Below, in pieces: positions 25,747 through 32,745 of a stretch of DNA of 42,511 bases. The stretch is from CAYGZC01 sp964354225. Lineage in GTDB: Bacteria > Bacteroidota > Ignavibacteria > UBA10030 > SZUA-254. The notes under the pieces are model-generated. The model was not told the origin of the DNA. It saw nothing but the letters and a program-made list of their open reading frames with translations, and ran no database searches. The position numbers were made by a program, and so were the translations under genes. The DNA lies in contig CAYGZC010000053.1 in the NCBI GenBank assembly GCA_964354225.1, positions 1 to 42,511 on the forward strand, read 5' to 3'. Position 1 is the first letter of the stretch, and the number at the start of each line of letters is the position of its first letter.

Positions 25747-26385
25747 CTAACTAACACCCATGAAGCGTTTTACTGTTTCGACTGTGCTCATACCGTCAAA
25801 ACAATAAGCGTCAGCGCCAATTTCTTTTGCATACTCGGAAGAGAGCGGCGCACCGCCAACGATGAATTTTTTCCTGCCGCGCAGATTTTGTTCCTTGGCT
25901 AAATCAATTACTTTCTTCATAACGGGCATGGTTGTGGTGAGTAGGGCAGACATGCCGATCACATCGGCGTTTTCTCTTACTGCCGTGTCGAGAAATTTTT
26001 GAGGTGAAACATCATTTCCAAGATCAATCACTTCAAAACCTGCGCCTTTCAACATAATTGCAACGAGGTTTTTCCCGATATCGTGAAGGTCGCCTTGCAC
26101 TGTTCCGATTACGACTTTGCCGATTGCTGGAATTCCTTCTTTGATAAGATGCGGTTTCAGTAAATCCATTCCGGCATACATCGCTTTGGCAGCAAGAAGA
26201 ACATCAGGGAGAAAAATCTCATGTGCTTTGAATTTTTTTCCAACAACAGTCATGCCGGCGATGAGTCCTTTGTCGAGTATTGTTTTAATATTAATTTTTG
26301 CATTGATCGCTTGCTGTGTAAGTTCAGCAACATTCTTCGGGTTGCCTTGCTGAAGTTGCTCTGAAAGTTCTTGGACAATATTCAT
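25747..26385 (-). CDS. corrinoid (cobalamin-binding) methyl-carrier protein
   Basis: A 212-residue protein of the MtbC/MttC/MtaC type. It has an N-terminal four-helix cap (about 1–85) and a Rossmann cobalamin-binding domain. His101 in GDLHDIGKN is the expected lower cobalt ligand; the SALLTT and GGAPLSSEYAKEIGAD segments complete the binding signature. It would shuttle a methyl group between the MttB-family enzyme and the homocysteine module encoded on either side. The 95-base gap upstream contains a 7-base-period repeat. Confidence 0.92.
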   Translation of the reverse strand: MNIVQELSEQLQQGNPKNVAELTQQAINAKINIKTILDKGLIAGMTVVGKKFKAHEIFLPDVLLAAKAMYAGMDLLKPHLIKEGIPAIGKVVIGTVQGDLHDIGKNLVAIMLKGAGFEVIDLGNDVSPQKFLDTAVRENADVIGMSALLTTTMPVMKKVIDLAKEQNLRGRKKFIVGGAPLSSEYAKEIGADAYCFDGMSTVETVKRFMGVS

Positions 26386-26430
26386 GCTGAATTCTAAATG
26401 TTTTAATACTGATTAAATAAAAATAATTAC

Positions 26431-26465
26431 CGCTTTAAGTTCCATGTTTCGTGCTTTATGCTTTT
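26431..26465. repeat. degenerate heptamer array upstream of the corrinoid gene
   Basis: Five units on the plus strand: CGCTTTA, AGTTCCA, TGTTTCG, TGCTTTA, TGCTTTT. G at unit position 2 and T at position 4 are invariant. It lies between the activation-protein stop (26481) and the corrinoid-protein start (26385). Confidence 0.5.
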
Positions 26466-26480
26466 TACATCTTCAATCTA

Positions 26481-27194
26481 TCATCCATTAAACACCGCCT
26501 TAATCCTCTCTTTACAGCTATGAGTTGCACAATCTCGGCAGAATGGAAATGTGTCGTCAAATTCATAAATTTCTTTTTGACCGAAAATAATAATGCCACT
26601 AATCGATTTCAAAGGCTGCATGAGAAAACTATCATTAAGGGTAATTCCTATATCCTCTGGTTTGAGGTGCTGGAATAATTTCCTTTGTGCACCGATGTGC
26701 CAGCCGCAGTAACCGGGACTTAAACGGAGGGTTCCATTTTTCTGATTCATCAGCCCAATCTTTGATAGGTGTTTTCTGTAAATATTCTCTATTATTTGTG
26801 CTGCCATCTCCGTTCCTTCTGATGCTGCAGAGTCGAGCATCGAACCAAGAGCGGAGTCGTTAGATTTAAATAATCGTGAGATTTCAGCACAAATATTTTC
26901 GTCAATTGTAACTGCGAAGAGGGCTAATTCATCCGATGATTCATATATTGGTTTCACTGGAGATTCACCGTCATTTTTTCCATCACCAACAAAAATATTT
27001 GCAAAATCTTTTTTAGATATTTCCATCACGATGCCGATTGGTATAGCGAACTCTCTGTAAATGGCAATCGCTTGCTTAGCAAGATTAATAAGTCGTTCTT
27101 CTGACAGCTTCGAGTGAGGAATACCTTGTGCTTCCAAAACTGCCTGAACAGTTGGCTTTACTTTATCGATTGGTATGTTGTATATTTTTCGCAT
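26481..27194 (-). CDS. MetH-type activation (reactivation) domain protein
   Basis: A 237-residue protein resembling free-standing relatives of the methionine synthase activation domain. That domain binds S-adenosylmethionine and helps reduce and remethylate oxidised cob(II)alamin. The key motif is RLSPGYCGWHIGAQRKLF (about 155–172), the counterpart of the MetH SPGY loop. The C-terminus has a cysteine cluster, CRDCATHSCKER, which could hold a redox centre or metal; ordinary MetH activation domains lack it. It lies 44 bases after the MttB-like gene. The likely role is repair of the corrinoid protein encoded downstream, taking the place of RamA-type ATP-dependent activators. Confidence 0.8.
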   Translation of the reverse strand: MRKIYNIPIDKVKPTVQAVLEAQGIPHSKLSEERLINLAKQAIAIYREFAIPIGIVMEISKKDFANIFVGDGKNDGESPVKPIYESSDELALFAVTIDENICAEISRLFKSNDSALGSMLDSAASEGTEMAAQIIENIYRKHLSKIGLMNQKNGTLRLSPGYCGWHIGAQRKLFQHLKPEDIGITLNDSFLMQPLKSISGIIIFGQKEIYEFDDTFPFCRDCATHSCKERIKAVFNG

Positions 27195-27238
27195 TCAACC
27201 AAAATATATTCCGCAAGGATTTTAACAGCAGCAGCTTA

Positions 27239-28696
27239 TCATCCGAGCGAAGGTAATTTATCCATTCCATATTGTCGAGCTTCTTTTTCCATAAGTTTTG
27301 CTAATTCTTTATTAATGTCATCAGGAAGACGAGTGGGTTGCCACAGCTTTATGCACTTTTCAACTTCATTCGTTGCTCGCTCAAGCAGTGTTATGCTTCC
27401 CTCTTCTTCCCATCTCGAATGATTGGCTCGGTCGATTACAGGTCCGGGGAAATATTCTTCCTGCTTGAGGTATCTCCGTGTATGATCGGAAATCAAAAGA
27501 TGTTTTTCCTTTAATAGCTCTTCAAAAATCGGCTGCGATGGAAAATCGTCCTTCGGTTCGATTCCTTTAAGCATGTGTAGAGTCATTCCGCAAATCTCAT
27601 TATCTACGATCAACTTTTCTAAGCTGAAACAGCTTTCGAAGTCGAGCATACCGGGACCCGATATGTTATTTATTCCAGCAAGTGCAGCAAGTGTAGCCCC
27701 CATCGATGATTCGATCCCTGCTTGTGCATCAAGCTGCTTTGAATCGCTAAGAGAAATGTACGCTTGTGTTGGTAAGCCAAGATATTTTCCGATTTCATTA
27801 TAAGCAGCATCAATCATCATTGTCGAGATGGAACCCATCGGTGTTGTTTCATAGCGAACATCAAAGAATGCAGGAGAGCCGCCGTATAAAACAGGTGTCC
27901 CCGGATTTGTAAGCTGACTCATGACGAGTCCGCTTAATGTTTCGGCCGTATGTTCAACGAGAGTTCCAACGAGAGTAACTGGCGACATGAAACCAGAAAG
28001 CGGCATGGATATATACTCGACTGGAATCGAGTACATTGCACAATCAATCAAATTCTGAGAAGTAACATCGCTCCACTTCAGCGGAGATGTTGGACAACAA
28101 GAAAAGATGGTGAGAGGTTTCGCCGCTAATTTTTCTTTCGAGCCGCGAACTGCTATTTGTAGATTCTTCATGATATCAAACGCTTCGATAGTGAAAGCGC
28201 CAGTTACAACCGGTTTTTCACAAAATAGAAGACTGAGATACAATCGGTAGCTATCTGAAATATTCTCATGAACATCAGCTGGAATCATAGCAGTTGATTG
28301 TGAAGCGATATTCTTCATCTTGCACATAAGCTTTGAGTAACGAACGTAATCTGCCGTCGAAGGTTTTCGGATTTTGTTTGTTAGGCTGTCAAGGATATTG
28401 ATTGCGGCAGAACCGGGGGTGAAGTTCACGTTGAAACCTGAGAGATCAACAGCTTCGTTTCCCAAAACGTCGAACATCTTGAACGAATGAGATACTGTAG
28501 CGAGAGCTTTGTCGATTAAACTCTGTGTGAAGTAAACACGTCGAGTATTTTTATTAATTCGTGCTCCATGATCTGCGAACATTGAGAGAGCTCTTTCGTT
28601 GTGAATCTCGATACCGAGTTTACACATGATATGCCTCCCTTCAGAAATTATTTTCTGTATCAATTCATCAGATAGAAATCGAACAACTGGTCTCAC
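27239..28696 (-). CDS. MttB-family (trimethylamine methyltransferase-like) corrinoid methyltransferase, no pyrrolysine
   Basis: A TIM-barrel methyltransferase homolog with 485 residues in one uninterrupted frame. True trimethylamine MttB reads an internal amber codon as pyrrolysine; no in-frame TAG is present here. It therefore belongs with the non-pyrrolysine branch, members of which (for example MtgB) demethylate glycine betaine and related quaternary amines. Family-like stretches include SDELIQKIISEGRHIMCKLG at the start, NFTPGSAAINILD, VLYGGSPAFFDVRYE and AGIESSMGATLAALAG. The start is GTG at 28696, preceded by AAAGGA at suitable spacing. First gene of the operon; its substrate cannot be read from sequence. 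Confidence 0.88.
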   Translation of the reverse strand: MRPVVRFLSDELIQKIISEGRHIMCKLGIEIHNERALSMFADHGARINKNTRRVYFTQSLIDKALATVSHSFKMFDVLGNEAVDLSGFNVNFTPGSAAINILDSLTNKIRKPSTADYVRYSKLMCKMKNIASQSTAMIPADVHENISDSYRLYLSLLFCEKPVVTGAFTIEAFDIMKNLQIAVRGSKEKLAAKPLTIFSCCPTSPLKWSDVTSQNLIDCAMYSIPVEYISMPLSGFMSPVTLVGTLVEHTAETLSGLVMSQLTNPGTPVLYGGSPAFFDVRYETTPMGSISTMMIDAAYNEIGKYLGLPTQAYISLSDSKQLDAQAGIESSMGATLAALAGINNISGPGMLDFESCFSLEKLIVDNEICGMTLHMLKGIEPKDDFPSQPIFEELLKEKHLLISDHTRRYLKQEEYFPGPVIDRANHSRWEEEGSITLLERATNEVEKCIKLWQPTRLPDDINKELAKLMEKEARQYGMDKLPSLG

Positions 28697-28749
28697 AATA
28701 CAATTCCTTTCGTTTGGATTATTTGAGTTGCCTGTGAATAAGCTTGAGT

Positions 28750-28778
28750 AATATCTGAATAAAAAACTTCTCTTTCAA
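28750..28778 (-). promoter_or_regulatory. candidate promoter of the methyl-transfer operon, flanked by CTTGAGTAA repeats
   Basis: On the minus strand TTGAAA (28778–28773), a 17-base spacer and GATATT (28755–28750) form a fair promoter ending about 54 bases from the GTG. The 9-base word CTTGAGTAA occurs at 28743–28751 and 28779–28787, 36 bp apart, bracketing the promoter; it may be an operator. No cobalamin or SAM riboswitch is visible in the 230-base divergent gap. The right half must also hold the plus-strand promoter, which is not clear. Confidence 0.4.
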
Positions 28779-28926
28779 CTTGAGTAACCAAAAAGTGCTG
28801 AAATAGAGTTGTATTTAGTCAATAATGAAATATTTTGCTGCCTTCTTTTAATCAAAATATTTTTAATGAGATTCATAATTAAAAGTTTTATATTTAGAAC
28901 CAAGATAACTTTATGAAATCATAATC

Positions 28927-29055
28927 ATGTATATCGATTGGGTCACCTGGAGCATTTGGATGTTGGGCTTTATCATCATGGTCGTCTGGATCTGGATTCC
29001 GTTAAAGGAATTCAAGAAGCTTCTAGCCGAGAGAAAGCAGAAGAAAACTGAATGA
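28927..29055 (+). CDS. 42-residue single-span membrane protein, symporter accessory subunit
   Basis: ATG at 28927 opens 42 codons ending in TGA at 29053–29055, overlapping the symporter ATG (29052) by four bases. The peptide has one tryptophan-rich hydrophobic helix (about 4–25: IDWVTWSIWMLGFIIMVVWI) and a strongly basic C-terminal tail (KKLLAERKQKK). Tiny proteins of this kind are known directly upstream of some sodium:solute symporters and are annotated as small accessory proteins. Coupled translation and topology support a stoichiometric partner. No good ribosome binding site precedes it. Confidence 0.75.
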   Translation: MYIDWVTWSIWMLGFIIMVVWIWIPLKEFKKLLAERKQKKTE

Positions 29056-30698
29056 ATTACATCGATTACCTCATTGTCTTTGGATTCATGGGTTTGACGT
29101 TTTACGTCGGTTCCATATTTTATAAATGGGTTGGAAGCGCTGACGATTTTTATGTTGCCGGAAGAAAGTTAACTCCTTTTATACTCGCAGCCGTTTTGAC
29201 AGCAACGAATGTAAACCTCTACAGCTTCGTTGGTCAAGCAGGAATTGCCTACAAACACGGCATCTCAATCCTCTGGCAAACCTGGACGGGAAATATGGCG
29301 CTTGTGTTTTCTGGTTTGTTTGTGCTGCCCATTCTTAGAAGATTAAGAATTAAAACGATCCCTGAATTTCTTGAGATGAGATACAGCAAAGGCGTCCGGA
29401 CGTTTGTAGCAATCATCTGGGTGTTCCGGCTTGCATTCTGGCTCGGAGTTATTTCTTATACTGCTGCTATAGCAGCCCAGCCAATTACCGGATATAATTC
29501 TTTTACATTTTGGATTTTAACATTCTCCGTTATCGCAATCATTTACACAGCGCTCGGTGGTATGTGGTCTGTTGCGTTCACAGATGTGATGCAATTTATA
29601 TTTATGCTTGCTGGCGCATTGATCGTGCTGCCTCTTGCGATGAGTAAAGTTGGTTGGTGGCCCGGACTTAGTGCAAATCTGCCGGCGGGTTCCCTAACAC
29701 TTGTTCCGATAGAAGGACCATATAACTGGAAATTCATCCTTGCGATATTTTTTCTAGGAATCGAATGGGCTTCTGTCGATCAAGGATTGCTTCAACGGGC
29801 TTTCGGTGCAGAAAGTACAAAAACTGTTGTCAAAGGTTTGGTGCTTGCTGGAATTATCACAACACCATTTGCGTTGCTTTGGAATATTCCCGGACTTGCA
29901 GCGAGTGTTTTGTATCCTGGCTTGGAAAATGCAGATACGGCAATTCCTACATTACTTGCTCACCTCTTGCCCAATATTGTCTTAGGCTTGGTAGTGTGTG
30001 GATTAATGTCGTCTCATCTCTCAACAATCTCCGCAAACCTTAATGGTGTCGCGACGATCTTTGCAAGTGATATTTTCGAAAACATCATAAATCGTAAAGC
30101 AACCGATAAGGATGTTCTACGTATTGCTCGCATCGTTACAATTATTACCGGCATCGCCATGATTGTGTTTGCCTACCTTGTTCCAAAACTCGGCGGTGCG
30201 GTGAATGCTTATCTCACTATCATCGCAATTATGGATATGCCGCTATTTATCATCGCTATTGTTTATGGATTTCTTTGGCGACGTGCAAACTGGCAGGGTG
30301 CTATAAGTGGATATGCTGCGGGGGCGATCGCCGGCATCATCTGTCAGTTTTATTTTGATCTCGGATTTAACCTAACAACATTCATTACTGCTGGTGTGGC
30401 GCTGGTTGTTACTCCAGTAATTAGTATAATAACGAGTAAACCAGATGAGGGAAAAGTCGCGTCTATCTGGAAAGCTAAACACACAAGCGATGAAGAAGAG
30501 AAGAGTCGAGAATTTTATCATATTATTCCAAGAACTTCATCAGGCAGGGTAAGTCTTGGGATATTTTTTGTTGGCTTGGTTATTTTCTTTATCGGTGTGT
30601 TCCTCGGGGGTACCGGAGCATCAACAGCATCGGTTGTAGCTGTAAGCGGAATGGTTATTTATTTTATCGGGGGTATATGGCGCGCTTATTCGAATTAA
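29052..30698 (+). CDS. sodium:solute symporter family (SSS) transporter
   Basis: A 548-residue inner-membrane carrier with about 13–14 helices. The N-terminal DDFYVAGRKLTPFILAAVLTAT stretch is represented by DDFYVAGRKL (about 32–41) and the following ATNVNLYSFVG helix break. The second signature region is TALGGMWSVAFTDVMQF (about 163–179), characteristic of SSS/SGLT-like proteins. Substrate is probably a sugar or glycoside, judged from the downstream sugar kinase, nucleotidyltransferase and glycosidases; this is inference. It is translationally coupled to the 42-residue protein, and the kinase follows after 16 bases. Confidence 0.88.
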   Translation: MNYIDYLIVFGFMGLTFYVGSIFYKWVGSADDFYVAGRKLTPFILAAVLTATNVNLYSFVGQAGIAYKHGISILWQTWTGNMALVFSGLFVLPILRRLRIKTIPEFLEMRYSKGVRTFVAIIWVFRLAFWLGVISYTAAIAAQPITGYNSFTFWILTFSVIAIIYTALGGMWSVAFTDVMQFIFMLAGALIVLPLAMSKVGWWPGLSANLPAGSLTLVPIEGPYNWKFILAIFFLGIEWASVDQGLLQRAFGAESTKTVVKGLVLAGIITTPFALLWNIPGLAASVLYPGLENADTAIPTLLAHLLPNIVLGLVVCGLMSSHLSTISANLNGVATIFASDIFENIINRKATDKDVLRIARIVTIITGIAMIVFAYLVPKLGGAVNAYLTIIAIMDMPLFIIAIVYGFLWRRANWQGAISGYAAGAIAGIICQFYFDLGFNLTTFITAGVALVVTPVISIITSKPDEGKVASIWKAKHTSDEEEKSREFYHIIPRTSSGRVSLGIFFVGLVIFFIGVFLGGTGASTASVVAVSGMVIYFIGGIWRAYSN

Positions 30699-30714
30699 TT
30701 TCTGAAAAACTTCA

Positions 30715-31809
30715 TTGCGAAATTCTATTAAATATTTAAAAATATCAGCTCCGGGTCGAGTTTGTCTCTTCGGAGAGCATCAGGATTATCTGAACCTTCC
30801 TGTCATCCCCTGCGCCATCTCTCTTCGTATCTCGTTGGAAGGTAAACGTTGGAACGATTCCATCGTACAACTCGATTTGCCCGATATAAATTCAAGAGAC
30901 ACTTTTTCTATTGATGGCTCACTTACCTACGTTGCTGAGCGTGATTATTTCAGAAGTGCATTGAACGTTATGCGTCGGGAAGGATTTACTTTCTCGAATG
31001 GATTTGACTGTGTGGTACGAGGTGAGATTCCGATCAATGCAGGCACTTCAAGTTCATCCGCTCTTGTGGTGACTTGGGTAAACTTCCTTTCGCACATAAG
31101 CGACCAGAATATGGAATTGCATTCTGAGGAGATTGCCCGTATTGCTCACCAGGCAGAGGTTTTAGAATTTGCCGAGCCGGGTGGGATGATGGACCAATAT
31201 TGCACATCAATTGGCGGTGTGCTTTTTATTGAATTCCATCCGAAACTTACAGTTCAACGATTACCAAATCAACTGAAGTCGTTTGTGCTTGGAAATTCCG
31301 GTGAATCCAAAGATACAAAATTTATGTTATCTCATATGAAGAACAAAGTGCTTGATATCTCAAAGCGAATAGCTAGACAGTATCGTAAGTTTTCTCTTCA
31401 AACCGTGTCAATCGAAAATCTAGATTGGCATCTAAAGAACATAGATAAAGGACAGGCGACACTCCTTCGTGGCACTATTCATAATCGAGATATCACACGA
31501 GAAGCCATAAAGTTATTTCTTCAGCCACAATTTGACGAACATAAATTTGGGGAATTATTAAGCGAACACCAATCCGTTCTTCGTGATATCCTTAAAATCT
31601 CCACTGCAAAAATTGATCAGATGCTTGATGCCGCGCTTAATGCCGGTGCATGCGGCGGGAAAATCAACGGTTCTGGCGGTGGTGGATGTATGTTCGTGTA
31701 TGCGCCGAGACATCCGGAAAAAGTTGTAGAAGCAATTGAGAAGGTTGGGGGAAAAGCGTACATTGTGCATGTCGATGAAGGAACACGTGTAGAACAAATG
31801 ATAGAATAA
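30715..31809 (+). CDS. galactokinase-like GHMP sugar kinase
   Basis: A 364-residue GHMP kinase beginning with TTG at 30715. Motif 1 is GRVCLFGEHQDYL (14–26), the galactokinase-type sugar signature. Motif 2 is GTSSSSAL (110–117), the ATP loop, and motif 3 is GGKINGSGGGG (314–324). It would phosphorylate a sugar, probably at the anomeric carbon. Galactokinases run to about 390 residues and normally have Asn after the GR-V in motif 1; here it is Cys, so another hexose or deoxyhexose (mannose, fucose) is possible. The stop overlaps the ATG of the nucleotidyltransferase (TAATG), so kinase and pyrophosphorylase are probably made together to give a nucleotide sugar. Confidence 0.85.
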   Translation: MRNSIKYLKISAPGRVCLFGEHQDYLNLPVIPCAISLRISLEGKRWNDSIVQLDLPDINSRDTFSIDGSLTYVAERDYFRSALNVMRREGFTFSNGFDCVVRGEIPINAGTSSSSALVVTWVNFLSHISDQNMELHSEEIARIAHQAEVLEFAEPGGMMDQYCTSIGGVLFIEFHPKLTVQRLPNQLKSFVLGNSGESKDTKFMLSHMKNKVLDISKRIARQYRKFSLQTVSIENLDWHLKNIDKGQATLLRGTIHNRDITREAIKLFLQPQFDEHKFGELLSEHQSVLRDILKISTAKIDQMLDAALNAGACGGKINGSGGGGCMFVYAPRHPEKVVEAIEKVGGKAYIVHVDEGTRVEQMIE

Positions 31810-32681
31810 TGATGAAAGAACCCAATATCTTCATCCTTGCGGGCGGTATCTCCTCACGAATGAAGAAAACGACACAATCATTTGAGAAGATTGATCCAAC
31901 ACTTTTAAAAGAAACCCATACAAAATCCAAATCGATGCTTAACGTTGGAGATAGTGCTCATCCATTCCTTGATTACGTTCTTTACAATATAGAAAAAGCC
32001 GGTTATCGGAATGTCGTCATCGTTGTGGGTGAGAAAGATCCAACGATATATGAATATTATGAACAACAAGGTGAGAAGAATCAATTCAAACAATTGACAA
32101 TTTCGTATGCAATTCAAAAAATTCCGGAGGGCAGAACAAAACCGCTTGGTACTGCGGATGCGCTTATTGAGGGGTTGAAATCAAAATTAGAATGGAGAGG
32201 GCAATCGTTCAGCGTTTGCAACAGTGATAATATTTATTCTATCCATGCTCTTCAACTGCTTATGGAGGATGTACACGAAAATGCAATGATCGATTATGAC
32301 CGTTCTGCACTGCAATTCGAGCCGCAGCGATTCGAACAATTTTCTGTGATCAAGAAAGATAATGATGGATTCCTTTTGGATATTATCGAGAAACCATCCA
32401 TTTCAGATATCGAAAATGCAAAGGATGCGAACGGAAGAATTGGTATAAGCATGAATATTTTCCGATTCACGTATGACAGAATATTCCCGTTTCTTGAATC
32501 TGTCCCATTACATCCAGTCCGACAAGAAAAAGAATTACCACATGCAGTAAAGATGATGATTGCAAAATATCCACGATCGATGTTTACAATTCCTCTCTCA
32601 GAACATGTGATTGATTTGACGAGTCAGAGAGATATTCCAGAAGTTAAAAAATATTTGAGGAAAGAGTTTCCCAGTTTTTAA
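31809..32681 (+). CDS. sugar-phosphate nucleotidyltransferase
   Basis: A 290-residue protein of the GlmU/RmlA nucleotidyltransferase fold. The nucleotide loop ILAGGISSRMKK (9–20) replaces the usual GGxGTRL, KSMLNVGD includes the signature lysine, LGTADAL (113–119) binds base and ribose, and Asp140 of CNSDN is the likely metal ligand. There is no C-terminal left-handed helix domain. It should join NTP and sugar-1-phosphate supplied by the kinase just upstream. Neither base nor sugar specificity can be read. An ATG at 31809 is used; the adjacent ATG at 31812 is an equal choice. Confidence 0.82.
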   Translation: MMKEPNIFILAGGISSRMKKTTQSFEKIDPTLLKETHTKSKSMLNVGDSAHPFLDYVLYNIEKAGYRNVVIVVGEKDPTIYEYYEQQGEKNQFKQLTISYAIQKIPEGRTKPLGTADALIEGLKSKLEWRGQSFSVCNSDNIYSIHALQLLMEDVHENAMIDYDRSALQFEPQRFEQFSVIKKDNDGFLLDIIEKPSISDIENAKDANGRIGISMNIFRFTYDRIFPFLESVPLHPVRQEKELPHAVKMMIAKYPRSMFTIPLSEHVIDLTSQRDIPEVKKYLRKEFPSF

Positions 32682-32745
32682 TAATCGTGTTTATGTGTTT
32701 AGTGGGGGTGATTTAAATCCAACATGATTTACTTAGAAATCCATT

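Noticed and set aside
27239..28696. Pyrrolysine-containing MttB
   Set aside because: The frame has no internal TAG and the protein is full length, so it belongs to the non-pyrrolysine branch.
28697..28926. Cobalamin or SAM riboswitch ahead of the methyl-transfer operon
   Set aside because: The 5' leader is only about 50 bases by the predicted promoter, and no B12-box or SAM-type stems could be found in the 230-base gap.
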